A stretch of 64,000 nt of DNA, taken from contig NZ_BMUC01000018.1 in the NCBI RefSeq assembly GCF_014649995.1, forward strand, positions 81,822 to 145,821. The letters run 5' to 3'. This document shows positions 54,653 to 62,001 of this stretch, piece by piece (positions within the stretch are counted from its first letter, which is position 1; the number at the start of each line of letters is the position of its first letter). Source of the DNA: Streptomyces griseoflavus (lineage in GTDB: Bacteria; Actinomycetota; Actinomycetes; Streptomycetales; Streptomycetaceae). The position numbers were made by a program, and so were the translations under genes. The notes below the pieces were generated by a model, which was not told the DNA's origin, did no database searches, and saw only the letters and a program-made list of their open reading frames with translations.

Positions 54653-55326
54653 TGAGGCGGGTCCAGCCGGTAGCCGACACCGCGCACGGTACGGATCAGG
54701 GTCGGGGACGACGGCACGTCCTCGACCTTGGCGCGCAGCCGCTGGACACACGCGTCCACCAGGCGCGAGTCGCCCAGGTAGTCGTGCTCCCACACCAGGC
54801 GCAGCAACTGCTGCCGGGAGAGCGCCTGTCCCGGCCGCCGGCTCAGCTCCAGCAGCAGCCGCAGCTCGGTCGGCGTCAGCTGAAGGTCCTCGCCGTTCTT
54901 CGTCACCGTCATCGCCGACCGGTCGATGACGAGGCTGCCGAAGGTCGCCGAGTCACTGGACTCCCGCTCGCCGCGCCGGAGCACCGCCCGGATCCGGGCG
55001 TCCAGCACCCGGCCCTGCACGGGTTTGACGACGTAGTCGTCGGCGCCGGACTCCAGCCCGACCACCACGTCGATGTCGTCGTTGCGCGCGGTCAGCAGGA
55101 TGATCGGCAACTGGTCCGTGCGCCGGATGCGGCGGCACACCTCGAAGCCGTCGATGCCGGGCAGCATCACGTCCAGCACGATCAGATCGGGCCGCTGCTC
55201 GCGCAACAGCTTCAGACCGTCCTCACCACTGGCAGCGGTCGCCACCCGGTGACCCTGGCGCGTCAGTGAGAGCTCCAGGGCCGTGCGGATGGCGTCGTCG
55301 TCCTCGATCAGCAACAGGGAAGGCAC
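54649..55326 (-). CDS. afsQ1: response regulator AfsQ1
   Basis: Protein of 225 residues from GTG 55326 (ATG 55335 would add three), the length I recall for S. coelicolor AfsQ1. The receiver has acidic residues in LLLIEDDDAIRTALELSL, phosphoacceptor Asp52 in LIVLDVMLPGIDGFEVCRR, and Lys in YVVKPVQGRVL. The winged helix includes LQLTPTELRLLLELSRRPGQ, LVDACVQRLRAKVEDVPSSP and TVRGVGYRLD. It binds direct repeats GTnAC-n6-GTnAC; one perfect copy lies upstream at 55459. It activates sigQ and antibiotic regulators in S. coelicolor. Confidence 0.94.
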   Translation of the reverse strand: MPSLLLIEDDDAIRTALELSLTRQGHRVATAASGEDGLKLLREQRPDLIVLDVMLPGIDGFEVCRRIRRTDQLPIILLTARNDDIDVVVGLESGADDYVVKPVQGRVLDARIRAVLRRGERESSDSATFGSLVIDRSAMTVTKNGEDLQLTPTELRLLLELSRRPGQALSRQQLLRLVWEHDYLGDSRLVDACVQRLRAKVEDVPSSPTLIRTVRGVGYRLDPPQ

Positions 55327-55458
55327 GGGAGCCATTCTGGCCCATGGAGGGCTCCCTGTTCGACCCGTGGGCGACAGATGCCCATTGGGCCCGCATACGT
55401 GCCGCTACGTGCGCGGACACCCGGTGAAGGAAGTGTGGGCCCGAGGTGACCGGCCCCT

Positions 55459-55474
55459 GTGACACGTCTGTGAC
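55459..55474. promoter_or_regulatory. AfsQ1-binding box in the afsQ1-sigQ divergent promoter
   Basis: GTGAC-ACGTCT-GTGAC is an exact fit to the published AfsQ1 consensus (GTnAC, six bases, GTnAC). A third GTGAC at 55446 extends the array. It lies 113 bases before the sigQ start and about 130 before afsQ1. Confidence 0.85.
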
Positions 55475-55571
55475 AGTCGGCAGACACGGCCATGAAGGTC
55501 CCCGGGCAAGCTTTTCGGCACAAGCACAACGGCAGGGCGAAACACCGGAAGTCCACGACGGGGGGCGCGAG

Positions 55572-56309
55572 ATGAACACGCTGCACGGCACCAGCACCAG
55601 CGCAGTGATCACGCGTCTGCACGACGTGCACCGGGGTTCCGAGAAGTCCGGTGCCGCGAGCATGCGGGGGTGCGCTCGCGGCGCCGGGCGTCAGCACACC
55701 ACGATCATGACGGTGGTTGACGCGTCCACGGGGGACACCGACGGGGGAACCGCGTACGGGGAGGGCTCGGGGGAGCGCCGCTCGCCGTCGGAGGCGGAGT
55801 TCACCGCCTACGTCCAGGAGCGCCGCGCCTCCCTGTACGCCACCGCCTACCACCTGACCGGCGACCGCTTCGAGGCCGAGGACCTGCTGCAGAGCGCACT
55901 GTTCTCGACCTACCGGGCGTGGGACCGGATCAGCGACAAGGCGGCGGTCGGCGGATACCTCCGCCGCACCATGACCAACCTGCACATCAGCGCGTGGCGC
56001 CGCCGCAAGCTGAACGAGTACCCGACCGAGGAACTGCCGGAGACGGCCGGTGACACGGACGCGATGCGCGGCACCGAACTGCGCGCGGTCCTGTGGCAGG
56101 CGCTGGCCCGGCTGCCCGAGCTCCAGCGCACCATGCTGGTCCTGCGCTACTACGAGGGCCGCACGGACCCGGAGATCGCCGACATCCTCGGCATCAGTGT
56201 CGGCACGGTGAAGTCGAGCATCTGGCGGTCGCTGCGCCGGCTGCGCGAGGACGAGGTCCTCAGCTTCGGCCGTGACGAGGAGAACGCCTTCGGGGAGCTC
56301 GTCGCCTGA
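55572..56309 (+). CDS. sigQ: RNA polymerase sigma factor SigQ (SigE-like ECF)
   Basis: Protein of 245 residues. After an unconserved N-terminal 80 residues, region 2 runs FTAYVQERRASLYATAYHLT, then GDRFEAEDLLQSALFSTYRA and GYLRRTMTNLHISAWRRRKL. Region 4 runs LPELQRTMLVLRYYEGRTDP, then EIADILGISVGTVKSSIWRS. It is divergent from afsQ1 with the AfsQ1 box between, as in S. coelicolor, where SigQ lies under AfsQ1 control. GGGGGGCGCGAG precedes ATG 55572. Confidence 0.92.
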   Translation: MNTLHGTSTSAVITRLHDVHRGSEKSGAASMRGCARGAGRQHTTIMTVVDASTGDTDGGTAYGEGSGERRSPSEAEFTAYVQERRASLYATAYHLTGDRFEAEDLLQSALFSTYRAWDRISDKAAVGGYLRRTMTNLHISAWRRRKLNEYPTEELPETAGDTDAMRGTELRAVLWQALARLPELQRTMLVLRYYEGRTDPEIADILGISVGTVKSSIWRSLRRLREDEVLSFGRDEENAFGELVA

Positions 56310-56457
56310 AGGACGGGGGCCCGGGGATCGGGGGATCCACGGGTGACCAGGAGGGGGAGCACGAGGGGGTACGGGGGTACCACCCGGATCCGGGGGAAGC
56401 GCGAGGGATCCGGGACGGCAACGGGGGAGTACGGGGGACACGGGGGAGTGCGAAACA
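56310..56457 (+). repeat. G-run-rich tract after sigQ
   Basis: About 15 runs of three to five or more G in 148 bases, including four or five copies of ACGGGGG. It could form G-quadruplexes in RNA or the plus strand. No coding potential. Confidence 0.5.
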
Positions 56458-56494
56458 GCGGGACTGGAGGGCCGGGGGGCCCACCCAGTCCCGC
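56458..56494 (+). terminator. terminator between sigQ and the kinase gene
   Basis: Outer stem GCGGGACTG with CAGTCCCGC, inner GGGCC with GGCCC, then CTTTCG. It lies between two convergent genes. Confidence 0.75.
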
Positions 56495-56525
56495 CTTTCG
56501 TGCGTCCGGTGCCGGCTCCGCCGCG

Positions 56526-57167
56526 TCAGGCCGGCGTGCCGGTGCCCGTCCTCGGCCGGACGGCGAACTCCGCGACCGCGAGACGGGCCAGCGCCTCGTC
56601 CCGGTCGCAGGCGTACGCGCCCAGCGCCGTCTGGTGGGCGACGATCGACCGCTCCAGCCGCATCAGCCGCCAGCCGCGGCGCAGCAGGAACGGCACCGAC
56701 TTGCGGCCCTCCCTGAGGTCCCGCCGGAAACGCCGCCGGAACGTCCGGAGCGCACCCCGGCTCAGGCACAGCGCGTCCGCCAGCAGGCCCAGTTCGGCGC
56801 AGCGGGCGACGATCTCCGCGGCGAAGATGCCCTCCGCGATGAACAGCGGGGCCCCGCCGATGTCGACGCTCCCCTCGCCCGTACGGGCGCTCAGCGAGAT
56901 GTCGTAGACGGGAACGGGCGTCCGGCCGGTACGGCACAGCCGGTCGATCGCGGCGACGGCGGCGTCCGCGTCCCAGGAGCCGGGATGGTCCCAGTCGATG
57001 TCCGACGACCCCGCCACCAGCGGGAGGGACGGGTCGTCGCCCTCCTTGTAGAAGTCGTCGAGGCGCAGCACCGGAAGGCCGGAGCGGGCCGCGAGAAGGG
57101 ACTTGCCGGAGCCGGAGGGGCCGCAGAGCAGCACGACTCGCGCGGATATGGGCGACTGGGAACTCAC
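56526..57167 (-). CDS. uridine-kinase-like P-loop protein
   Basis: Protein of 213 residues. Walker A is VVLLCGPSGSGKSLLAARSG; LRLDDFYKEGDDPSLPLV carries the catalytic DDFY; DIDWDHPGSWDADAAVAAID, then GAPLFIAEGIFAAEIVARC and TFRRRFRRDLREGRKSVPF complete the uridine kinase pattern. It would phosphorylate uridine or cytidine to the monophosphate, which fits the nucleoside theme, though no operator precedes it. GTG 57167 chosen from the conserved N-terminus. Confidence 0.82.
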   Translation of the reverse strand: MSSQSPISARVVLLCGPSGSGKSLLAARSGLPVLRLDDFYKEGDDPSLPLVAGSSDIDWDHPGSWDADAAVAAIDRLCRTGRTPVPVYDISLSARTGEGSVDIGGAPLFIAEGIFAAEIVARCAELGLLADALCLSRGALRTFRRRFRRDLREGRKSVPFLLRRGWRLMRLERSIVAHQTALGAYACDRDEALARLAVAEFAVRPRTGTGTPA

Positions 57168-57295
57168 GGGACACCAGTGTGAGGCATCGGCGGGGTGGCG
57201 TACGACCCCGAGGCGCGGCTTTGAAGCGCGCGTCACATGCCCACTACGCTGCGCGGTGAACCGATCACCCAGCGAAGGCAAGAGGTGGCCCAGCG

Positions 57296-57637
57296 ATGGC
57301 CCGACACAAGGCACCCAAGACGCCGACCGCCCGACGCGCCCTGGCGGTCCTCGCCACCGCGGGCGTGGCGCTCGGCATCGGCGCGACGACGTCGGCGGCG
57401 GCCGTGGACTCCGAGGCGGTCCTCGACGACACGGGGCAGGTCGTGGGCACGGTCGCCGACCTCAAGCCCAACCCGCTGGCCGGTACGGGCGTGGACCCGC
57501 TCGACAACGGCGTCGGCACCCAGGTCGCCGACTTCCGGGCGGTGGACTCGCGTGAGGTGACCGGTCCGGTCGCCCAGGCCGAGTCGGTCGGCAGCATCCC
57601 GGGGGTCGGGCAGGCCACGGACCTGCTGCGCACCTGA
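57296..57637 (+). CDS. small secreted protein of unknown function
   Basis: Protein of 113 residues. The basic N-terminus (MARHKAPKTPTARRALAVLA) leads to a signal peptide cleaved near TTSAAA-VDSE. The mature part is acidic, without Cys, with VLDDTGQVVGTVADLKPNPL and GVDPLDNGVGTQVADF. Composition recalls the secreted protein at 51047, but alignment is weak. GGCAAGAGG precedes the ATG. No function assigned. Confidence 0.65.
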   Translation: MARHKAPKTPTARRALAVLATAGVALGIGATTSAAAVDSEAVLDDTGQVVGTVADLKPNPLAGTGVDPLDNGVGTQVADFRAVDSREVTGPVAQAESVGSIPGVGQATDLLRT

Positions 57638-57656
57638 ACCGGCGGGTCCCGACGGC

Positions 57657-57699
57657 GGAGCGCCGTGCCCTTCCCGGCGGGGGAGGGGCACGGCGCTCC
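57657..57699. terminator. bidirectional terminator
   Basis: GGAGCGCCGTGCCC pairs exactly with GGGCACGGCGCTCC around a 15-base loop, between convergent genes ending at 57637 and 57723. Confidence 0.8.
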
Positions 57700-57722
57700 G
57701 GTCGCGGGGGTGGGGGTGTGGC

Positions 57723-58613
57723 TCAGTAGGCGGAGCCCGAGGCGCCGAGGGAACCCGTCGGGTGCCAGACGGTCTTGGTCTCCAGGAACGCCGTCATGCG
57801 GTCCGTGCCGGGAGTCGCCGACCAGTTGTCCACAGGCTGTGGACGCAGGACGCGCTTGAGGTTGTCCGCGGCCGCGATCTCCAGCTCCTTCGCCAGCGTC
57901 TCGTCGGCGCCCGCCAGGTCGATCGCGTTGACGTCCTGGTGCGCGGCGAGCGGGGCGGCGATCTCCGCCGTACGGCCGGAGAGGATGTTGACCACACCGC
58001 CGGGCAGGTCGGAGGTGGCGAGCACCTCGCCGAGGGAGAGGGCGGGGAGCGGGGCCTTCTCGCTCGCGACGACGACGGCCGTGTTGCCCGTCGCGATCAC
58101 CGGGGCGATCACCGACACCAGGCCGAGGAACGACGACTCCTGCGGGGCCAGTACCGCGACCACGCCCGTGGGTTCGGGGGACGACAGGTTGAAGAACGGG
58201 CCCGCGACCGGGTTGCCGCCGCCGGTCACCTGGGCGATCTTGTCGGTCCAGCCCGCGTACCAGACCCAGCGGTCGATCGCCGCGTCCACCTGCTCGGCGG
58301 CCTTCGACTTCGACAGGCCCTCCGCGCCGGCGACCTCGCGGACGTACTGGTCCCTGCGGCCCTCCAGCATCTCCGCGACCCGGTAGAGGATCTGACCGCG
58401 GTTGTACGCCGTCGCGCCGGACCAGCCGCCGAACGCCTTGCGCGCGGCGACCACCGCGTCACGGGCGTCCTTGCGGGAGGAGAGCGGGGCGTTGGCCAGC
58501 CAGTTGTCCTTCGAGTCCGTCACCTCGTACACCCGGCCGCTCTCGGAACGCGGGAACTTCCCGCCGACGTACAGCTTGTAGGTCTTCAGTACGGAAAGTC
58601 GTGCGTCAGACAT
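57723..58613 (-). CDS. aldehyde-dehydrogenase-like protein, non-catalytic (ALDH16 C-terminal-half type)
   Basis: Protein of 296 residues. It begins MSDARLSVLKTYKLYVGGKF and carries an ALDH cofactor-domain fold (PTGVVAVLAPQESSFLGLVS, then VIATGNTAVVVASEKAPLPA, LPGGVVNILSGRTAEIAAPL). The catalytic domain with Cys302 and Glu268 equivalents is missing, and the end (WHPTGSLGASGSAY) is a natural stop. This matches the second, inactive ALDH unit of ALDH16-type enzymes. Its ATG lies inside the 3' end of the upstream full-length ALDH gene (8-base overlap), so the two are probably made together and form one complex. Confidence 0.85.
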   Translation of the reverse strand: MSDARLSVLKTYKLYVGGKFPRSESGRVYEVTDSKDNWLANAPLSSRKDARDAVVAARKAFGGWSGATAYNRGQILYRVAEMLEGRRDQYVREVAGAEGLSKSKAAEQVDAAIDRWVWYAGWTDKIAQVTGGGNPVAGPFFNLSSPEPTGVVAVLAPQESSFLGLVSVIAPVIATGNTAVVVASEKAPLPALSLGEVLATSDLPGGVVNILSGRTAEIAAPLAAHQDVNAIDLAGADETLAKELEIAAADNLKRVLRPQPVDNWSATPGTDRMTAFLETKTVWHPTGSLGASGSAY

Positions 58614-60042
58614 CGAGGTACGCCTCCAGGCCGTGGCGGCCGCCCTCGCGGCCGAAGCCCGACTCCTTGTAACCGCCGAACGGCGAGGTCGGGTCGAACT
58701 TGTTGAACGTGTTGGACCAGACGACGCCCGCGCGGAGCTTGTTCGCCACCGCCAGGATGCGCGAGCCCTTCTCCGTCCAGATGCCCGCCGACAGGCCGTA
58801 CGGGGTGTTGTTGGCCTTGGCGACCGCCTCGTCCGGCGTGCGGAAGGTGAGGACGGACAGGACCGGGCCGAAGATCTCGTCGCGGGCGACGGTGTGCGCC
58901 TGGGTGACGCCCGTGAAGAGCGTCGGGGCGAACCAGTAGCCGGTCTCCGGGAGTTCACAGGCCGGGGACCAGCGCTCGGCGCCCTCCGCCTCGCCCTGCT
59001 CGGCCAGCGCGGTGATCCGTGCCAGCTGCTCGGCGGAGTTGATCGCGCCGATGTCGGTGTTCTTGTCCAGCGGGTCACCGAGGCGGAGGGTGGTGAGACG
59101 GCGCTTGAGGGAGTCGAGGACCTCGTCGTGGACCGACTCCTGGACCAGCAGGCGGCTGCCCGCGCAGCAGACCTGGCCCTGGTTGAAGAAGATGCCGTTG
59201 ACGATGCCCTCGACGGCCTGGTCGATCGGCGCGTCGTCGAAGACGATGTTGGCGCCCTTGCCGCCCAGTTCGAGCGTCAGCTTCTTGCGGGTGCCCGCGA
59301 CGGTGCGCGCGATCTCCTTGCCGACGGCGGTCGAACCGGTGAAGGCGACCTTGTTCACGTCGGGGTGGGCGATCAGCGCGGCGCCGGCGCGGCCGTCGCC
59401 GGTGAGGATGTTGACGACGCCCTTGGGCAGGCCCGCCTGCCGGCAGATGTCCGCGAAGAAGAGAGCGGACAGCGGCGTCGTCTCGGCCGGCTTCAGCACG
59501 ACCGTGTTGCCGGTCGCGAGGGCCGGGGCGATCTTCCACGCCAGCATGAGGAGGGGGAAGTTCCAGGGGATGACCTGGCCGGCCACGCCCAGCGGGCGCG
59601 GGTTCGCGCCGTATCCGGCGTGGTCGAGCTTGTCGGCCCAGCCCGCGTAGTAGAAGAAGTGCGCGGCGACCAGGGGGAGGTCCGCGTCGCGGGTCTCCCG
59701 GATCGGCTTGCCGTTGTCGAGGGTTTCCAGGACGGCGAGCTCACGGCTGCGCTCCTGGATGATCCGGGCGATGCGGAAGAGGTACTTCGCGCGCTCGGAG
59801 CCGGGCAGCGCCGACCACTTCTCGAAGGCCTTGCGGGCTGCCCCCACGGCGCGGTCGACGTCCGCCTCACCGGCCTCGGCGACCTCGGAGAGGACCTCCT
59901 CGGTGGAGGGGGAGACGGTCTTGAAGACCTTGCCGTCGGCGGCCTCGGCGAACTCGCCGTCGATGAACAGACCGTACGACGGGGCGATGTCGACGACCGA
60001 GCGGGACTCGGGCGCCGGCGCGTAGTCGAAAACAGGTGCCAT
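58606..60042 (-). CDS. aldehyde dehydrogenase, catalytic subunit (ALDH16 N-terminal-half type)
   Basis: Protein of 478 residues, full ALDH. PWNFPLLMLAWKIAPALATG, then VAFTGSTAVGKEIARTVAGT, LELGGKGANIVFDDAPIDQA (catalytic Glu) and FFNQGQVCCAGSRLLVQESV (catalytic Cys), ending FGGYKESGFGREGGRHGLEA. It oxidises an aldehyde with NAD(P)+. It starts five bases after deoC, whose reaction releases acetaldehyde, so acetaldehyde is the likely substrate. The ATG at 60042 follows GGACTGATCACC; the ribosome-binding site is weak, which suggests coupling to deoC translation. Confidence 0.92.
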   Translation of the reverse strand: MAPVFDYAPAPESRSVVDIAPSYGLFIDGEFAEAADGKVFKTVSPSTEEVLSEVAEAGEADVDRAVGAARKAFEKWSALPGSERAKYLFRIARIIQERSRELAVLETLDNGKPIRETRDADLPLVAAHFFYYAGWADKLDHAGYGANPRPLGVAGQVIPWNFPLLMLAWKIAPALATGNTVVLKPAETTPLSALFFADICRQAGLPKGVVNILTGDGRAGAALIAHPDVNKVAFTGSTAVGKEIARTVAGTRKKLTLELGGKGANIVFDDAPIDQAVEGIVNGIFFNQGQVCCAGSRLLVQESVHDEVLDSLKRRLTTLRLGDPLDKNTDIGAINSAEQLARITALAEQGEAEGAERWSPACELPETGYWFAPTLFTGVTQAHTVARDEIFGPVLSVLTFRTPDEAVAKANNTPYGLSAGIWTEKGSRILAVANKLRAGVVWSNTFNKFDPTSPFGGYKESGFGREGGRHGLEAYLDV

Positions 60043-60047
60043 GGTGA

Positions 60048-61007
60048 TCAGTCCACCGTCACGTAGTCGGGGCCGGAGTAACGGCCTGTGGCCAGCTTCT
60101 GGCGCTGCATCAGCAGGTCGTTCAGCAGCGAGGAGGCGCCGAAGCGGAACCAGTGGTTGTCCAGCCAGTCCTCGCCCGCGGTCTCGTTGACCAGGACCAG
60201 GAACTTGACGGCGTCCTTCGAGGTGCGGATGCCGCCGGCCGGCTTCACGCCGATCTGGACGCCGGTCTGGGCGCGGAAGTCGCGGACCGCCTCCAGCATG
60301 AGGAGGGTGTTCGCGGGAGTCGCGTTGACGGCGACCTTGCCGGTGGAGGTCTTGATGAAGTCGGCCCCGGCCAGCATGCCGAGCCAGCTCGCCCGGCGGA
60401 TGTTGTCGTACGTCGACAGCTCGCCCGTCTCGAAGATGACCTTCAGGCGGGCGCTCGTCCCGCAGGCCTCCTTCACGGCGGTGATCTCGTCGTACACCTT
60501 CATGTAGTTGCCCGTGAGGAACGCCCCGCGGTCGATGACCATGTCGATCTCGTCCGCACCGGCGGAGACGGCCTCGCGGACGTCCGCCAGCTTCACGGCG
60601 ATCGGGGCGCGGCCGGCCGGGAACGCGGTGGCGACGGAGGCGACCTTGACGGAGGAGCCGGCGACGGCCTCCTTCGCCGCGGCCACCATGTCGGGGTAGA
60701 CGCAGACCGCTGCCGTGGCGGGCGTGGTCCGGTCGGTCGGATCGGGGTGGACCGCCTTCGCGCCGAGCGCCCGGACCTTGCCCGGGGTGTCCGCGCCTTC
60801 CAGCGTCGTCAGGTCGACCATCGAGATGGCGAGGTCGATGGCGTACGCCTTCGCGGTCGTCTTGATCGAGCGCGTACCGAGGGAGGCGGCCCGCGCCTCC
60901 AGGCCGACCCCGTCGACGCCGGGCAGCCCGTGGAGGAAGCGGCGCAGCGTGCCGTCGGACGCGGTGACGTCGCTGAGAGCGTGTGGTGCAGTGGTGGGCA
61001 TGGTCAC
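60048..61007 (-). CDS. deoC: deoxyribose-phosphate aldolase
   Basis: Protein of 319 residues. IDMVIDRGAFLTGNYMKVYD carries the first active-site Asp region; LKVIFETGELSTYDNIRRAS, then GADFIKTSTGKVAVNATPAN contains the Schiff-base Lys; GVQIGVKPAGGIRTSKDAVK closes the site. It splits deoxyribose-5-phosphate into glyceraldehyde-3-phosphate and acetaldehyde. It is the long (about 320 residue) eukaryote-like class. GTG 61007 lies exactly six bases after the -10 TATGCT, as in add, so the mRNA is probably leaderless; ATG 61001 is the alternative. It heads the operon with the two ALDH genes, under a nucleoside operator. Confidence 0.94.
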   Translation of the reverse strand: MTMPTTAPHALSDVTASDGTLRRFLHGLPGVDGVGLEARAASLGTRSIKTTAKAYAIDLAISMVDLTTLEGADTPGKVRALGAKAVHPDPTDRTTPATAAVCVYPDMVAAAKEAVAGSSVKVASVATAFPAGRAPIAVKLADVREAVSAGADEIDMVIDRGAFLTGNYMKVYDEITAVKEACGTSARLKVIFETGELSTYDNIRRASWLGMLAGADFIKTSTGKVAVNATPANTLLMLEAVRDFRAQTGVQIGVKPAGGIRTSKDAVKFLVLVNETAGEDWLDNHWFRFGASSLLNDLLMQRQKLATGRYSGPDYVTVD

Positions 61008-61019
61008 CAGACGAGCATA

Positions 61020-61033
61020 TCTACGCGCGTAGC
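61020..61033 (-). promoter_or_regulatory. nucleoside-regulon operator, deoC promoter
   Basis: GCTACGCGCGTAGA (minus strand), directly followed by the -10 box TATGCT (61019-61014) and, six bases on, GTG 61007. A repressor bound here would block polymerase. Confidence 0.8.
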
Positions 61034-61113
61034 GGCTGTACAGCCCTCCCGGCCGTTTCGAACGGCGTCCGCCGCCTGCGGGGCCGCGCGGGGCGTCGGG
61101 CAGAATCGGGACC

Positions 61114-61845
61114 ATGACCACCCCCGAGGACCAGTCGCCCGACCCGGAGCCCACGAAGCCGGCCGGGTCCGCGACGCCCGCGTACAAGGACCGGATCTAC
61201 CGCTCGCCCGCGGCCCTGGCCGGCGGTGCGCTGCTGCTCGCCGTCGTCGCCTGGCTCGGCATCGACGCCGTACTCGTCGGGGAGGGCCGCACCCCCTGGC
61301 TGGCGCTCGCCGTGCTGCTCCTCCTCGTGCCGCTGGTCGTCGCCTACACCCTGCGCCCCGCCGTCTACGTCAACGACGACCGGCTGCGCGTGCGCAACCC
61401 GTTCCGCGTGATCGTGCTGCCCTGGGGGCAGGTCGCCTCGCTGCGGTCGGGATTCTCCAACGAGGTCTTCACCCTGTCCGGCGACAAGTACCAGCTGTGG
61501 GCCCTCCCGGTCTCGCTGCGGGCCCGCGGCCGGGCGGCGCGGCACGAGTCGCGGGCCGCCGCACGGGCGGCACGGGCCGCGCGGGGCGGTGGCGGCGCCG
61601 ACCCTGCGGGCGCCGCGGGCGCCGCGGGCGGTGTGGGTCTGGACGGGCTCGGTACCGCGGGGGCCCCCGCGGGGGCGCGGCGGCACGAGAGCGACCGGGC
61701 GATGGAGGAGATGCGGGAACTGCGCGAGCGGCGGCACGAGGCGGACTCCGCGCAGGGTGAGGTGACCGTGCGGTGGGCCTACGAGGTGGTGGCGCCCGCT
61801 GTCGCGGGGGCCGTGCTGCTGGCCGTGCTGCTGGCCGTCGGGTGA
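61114..61845 (+). CDS. bacterial PH-domain membrane protein
   Basis: Protein of 243 residues: Pro/Glu-rich N-terminus, two membrane helices (about 35-55 and 62-82), then a bacterial PH-like domain (VYVNDDRLRVRNPFRVIVLP, then WGQVASLRSGFSNEVFTLSG, KYQLWALPVSLRARGRAARH). A long Arg/Ala/Gly-rich cytoplasmic stretch follows, and a third helix ends the protein. The role of this family is unknown. The ATG is about 80 bases from the deoC operator on the other strand. Confidence 0.78.
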   Translation: MTTPEDQSPDPEPTKPAGSATPAYKDRIYRSPAALAGGALLLAVVAWLGIDAVLVGEGRTPWLALAVLLLLVPLVVAYTLRPAVYVNDDRLRVRNPFRVIVLPWGQVASLRSGFSNEVFTLSGDKYQLWALPVSLRARGRAARHESRAAARAARAARGGGGADPAGAAGAAGGVGLDGLGTAGAPAGARRHESDRAMEEMRELRERRHEADSAQGEVTVRWAYEVVAPAVAGAVLLAVLLAVG

Positions 61846-61846
61846 C

Positions 61847-61932
61847 GGGGGAGCGGCGACGGGCCGGCGGTGAGAACCACGGGTGGGCCGGGGGAGCGGC
61901 GACGGGCCGGCGGTGAGGACCACGGGTGAGCC
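61847..61932. repeat. 43-bp tandem duplication
   Basis: Two copies (61847-61889 and 61890-61932) differing at two positions, both A/G changes. It is intergenic, just past the PH-domain gene. Confidence 0.85.
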
Positions 61933-61966
61933 GGGGGGCGCGTGGGGTGAGGCGCGAGAGGTGAGT

Positions 61967-61995
61967 CACGCGGGGCGATCGCCTCGCCCCGCGTG
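61967..61995. terminator. bidirectional terminator
   Basis: CACGCGGGGCG pairs exactly with CGCCCCGCGTG around a seven-base loop. It lies seven bases past the phosphomutase stop and can also end the PH-domain transcript. Confidence 0.8.
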
Positions 61996-62001
61996 GTGTG
62001 C

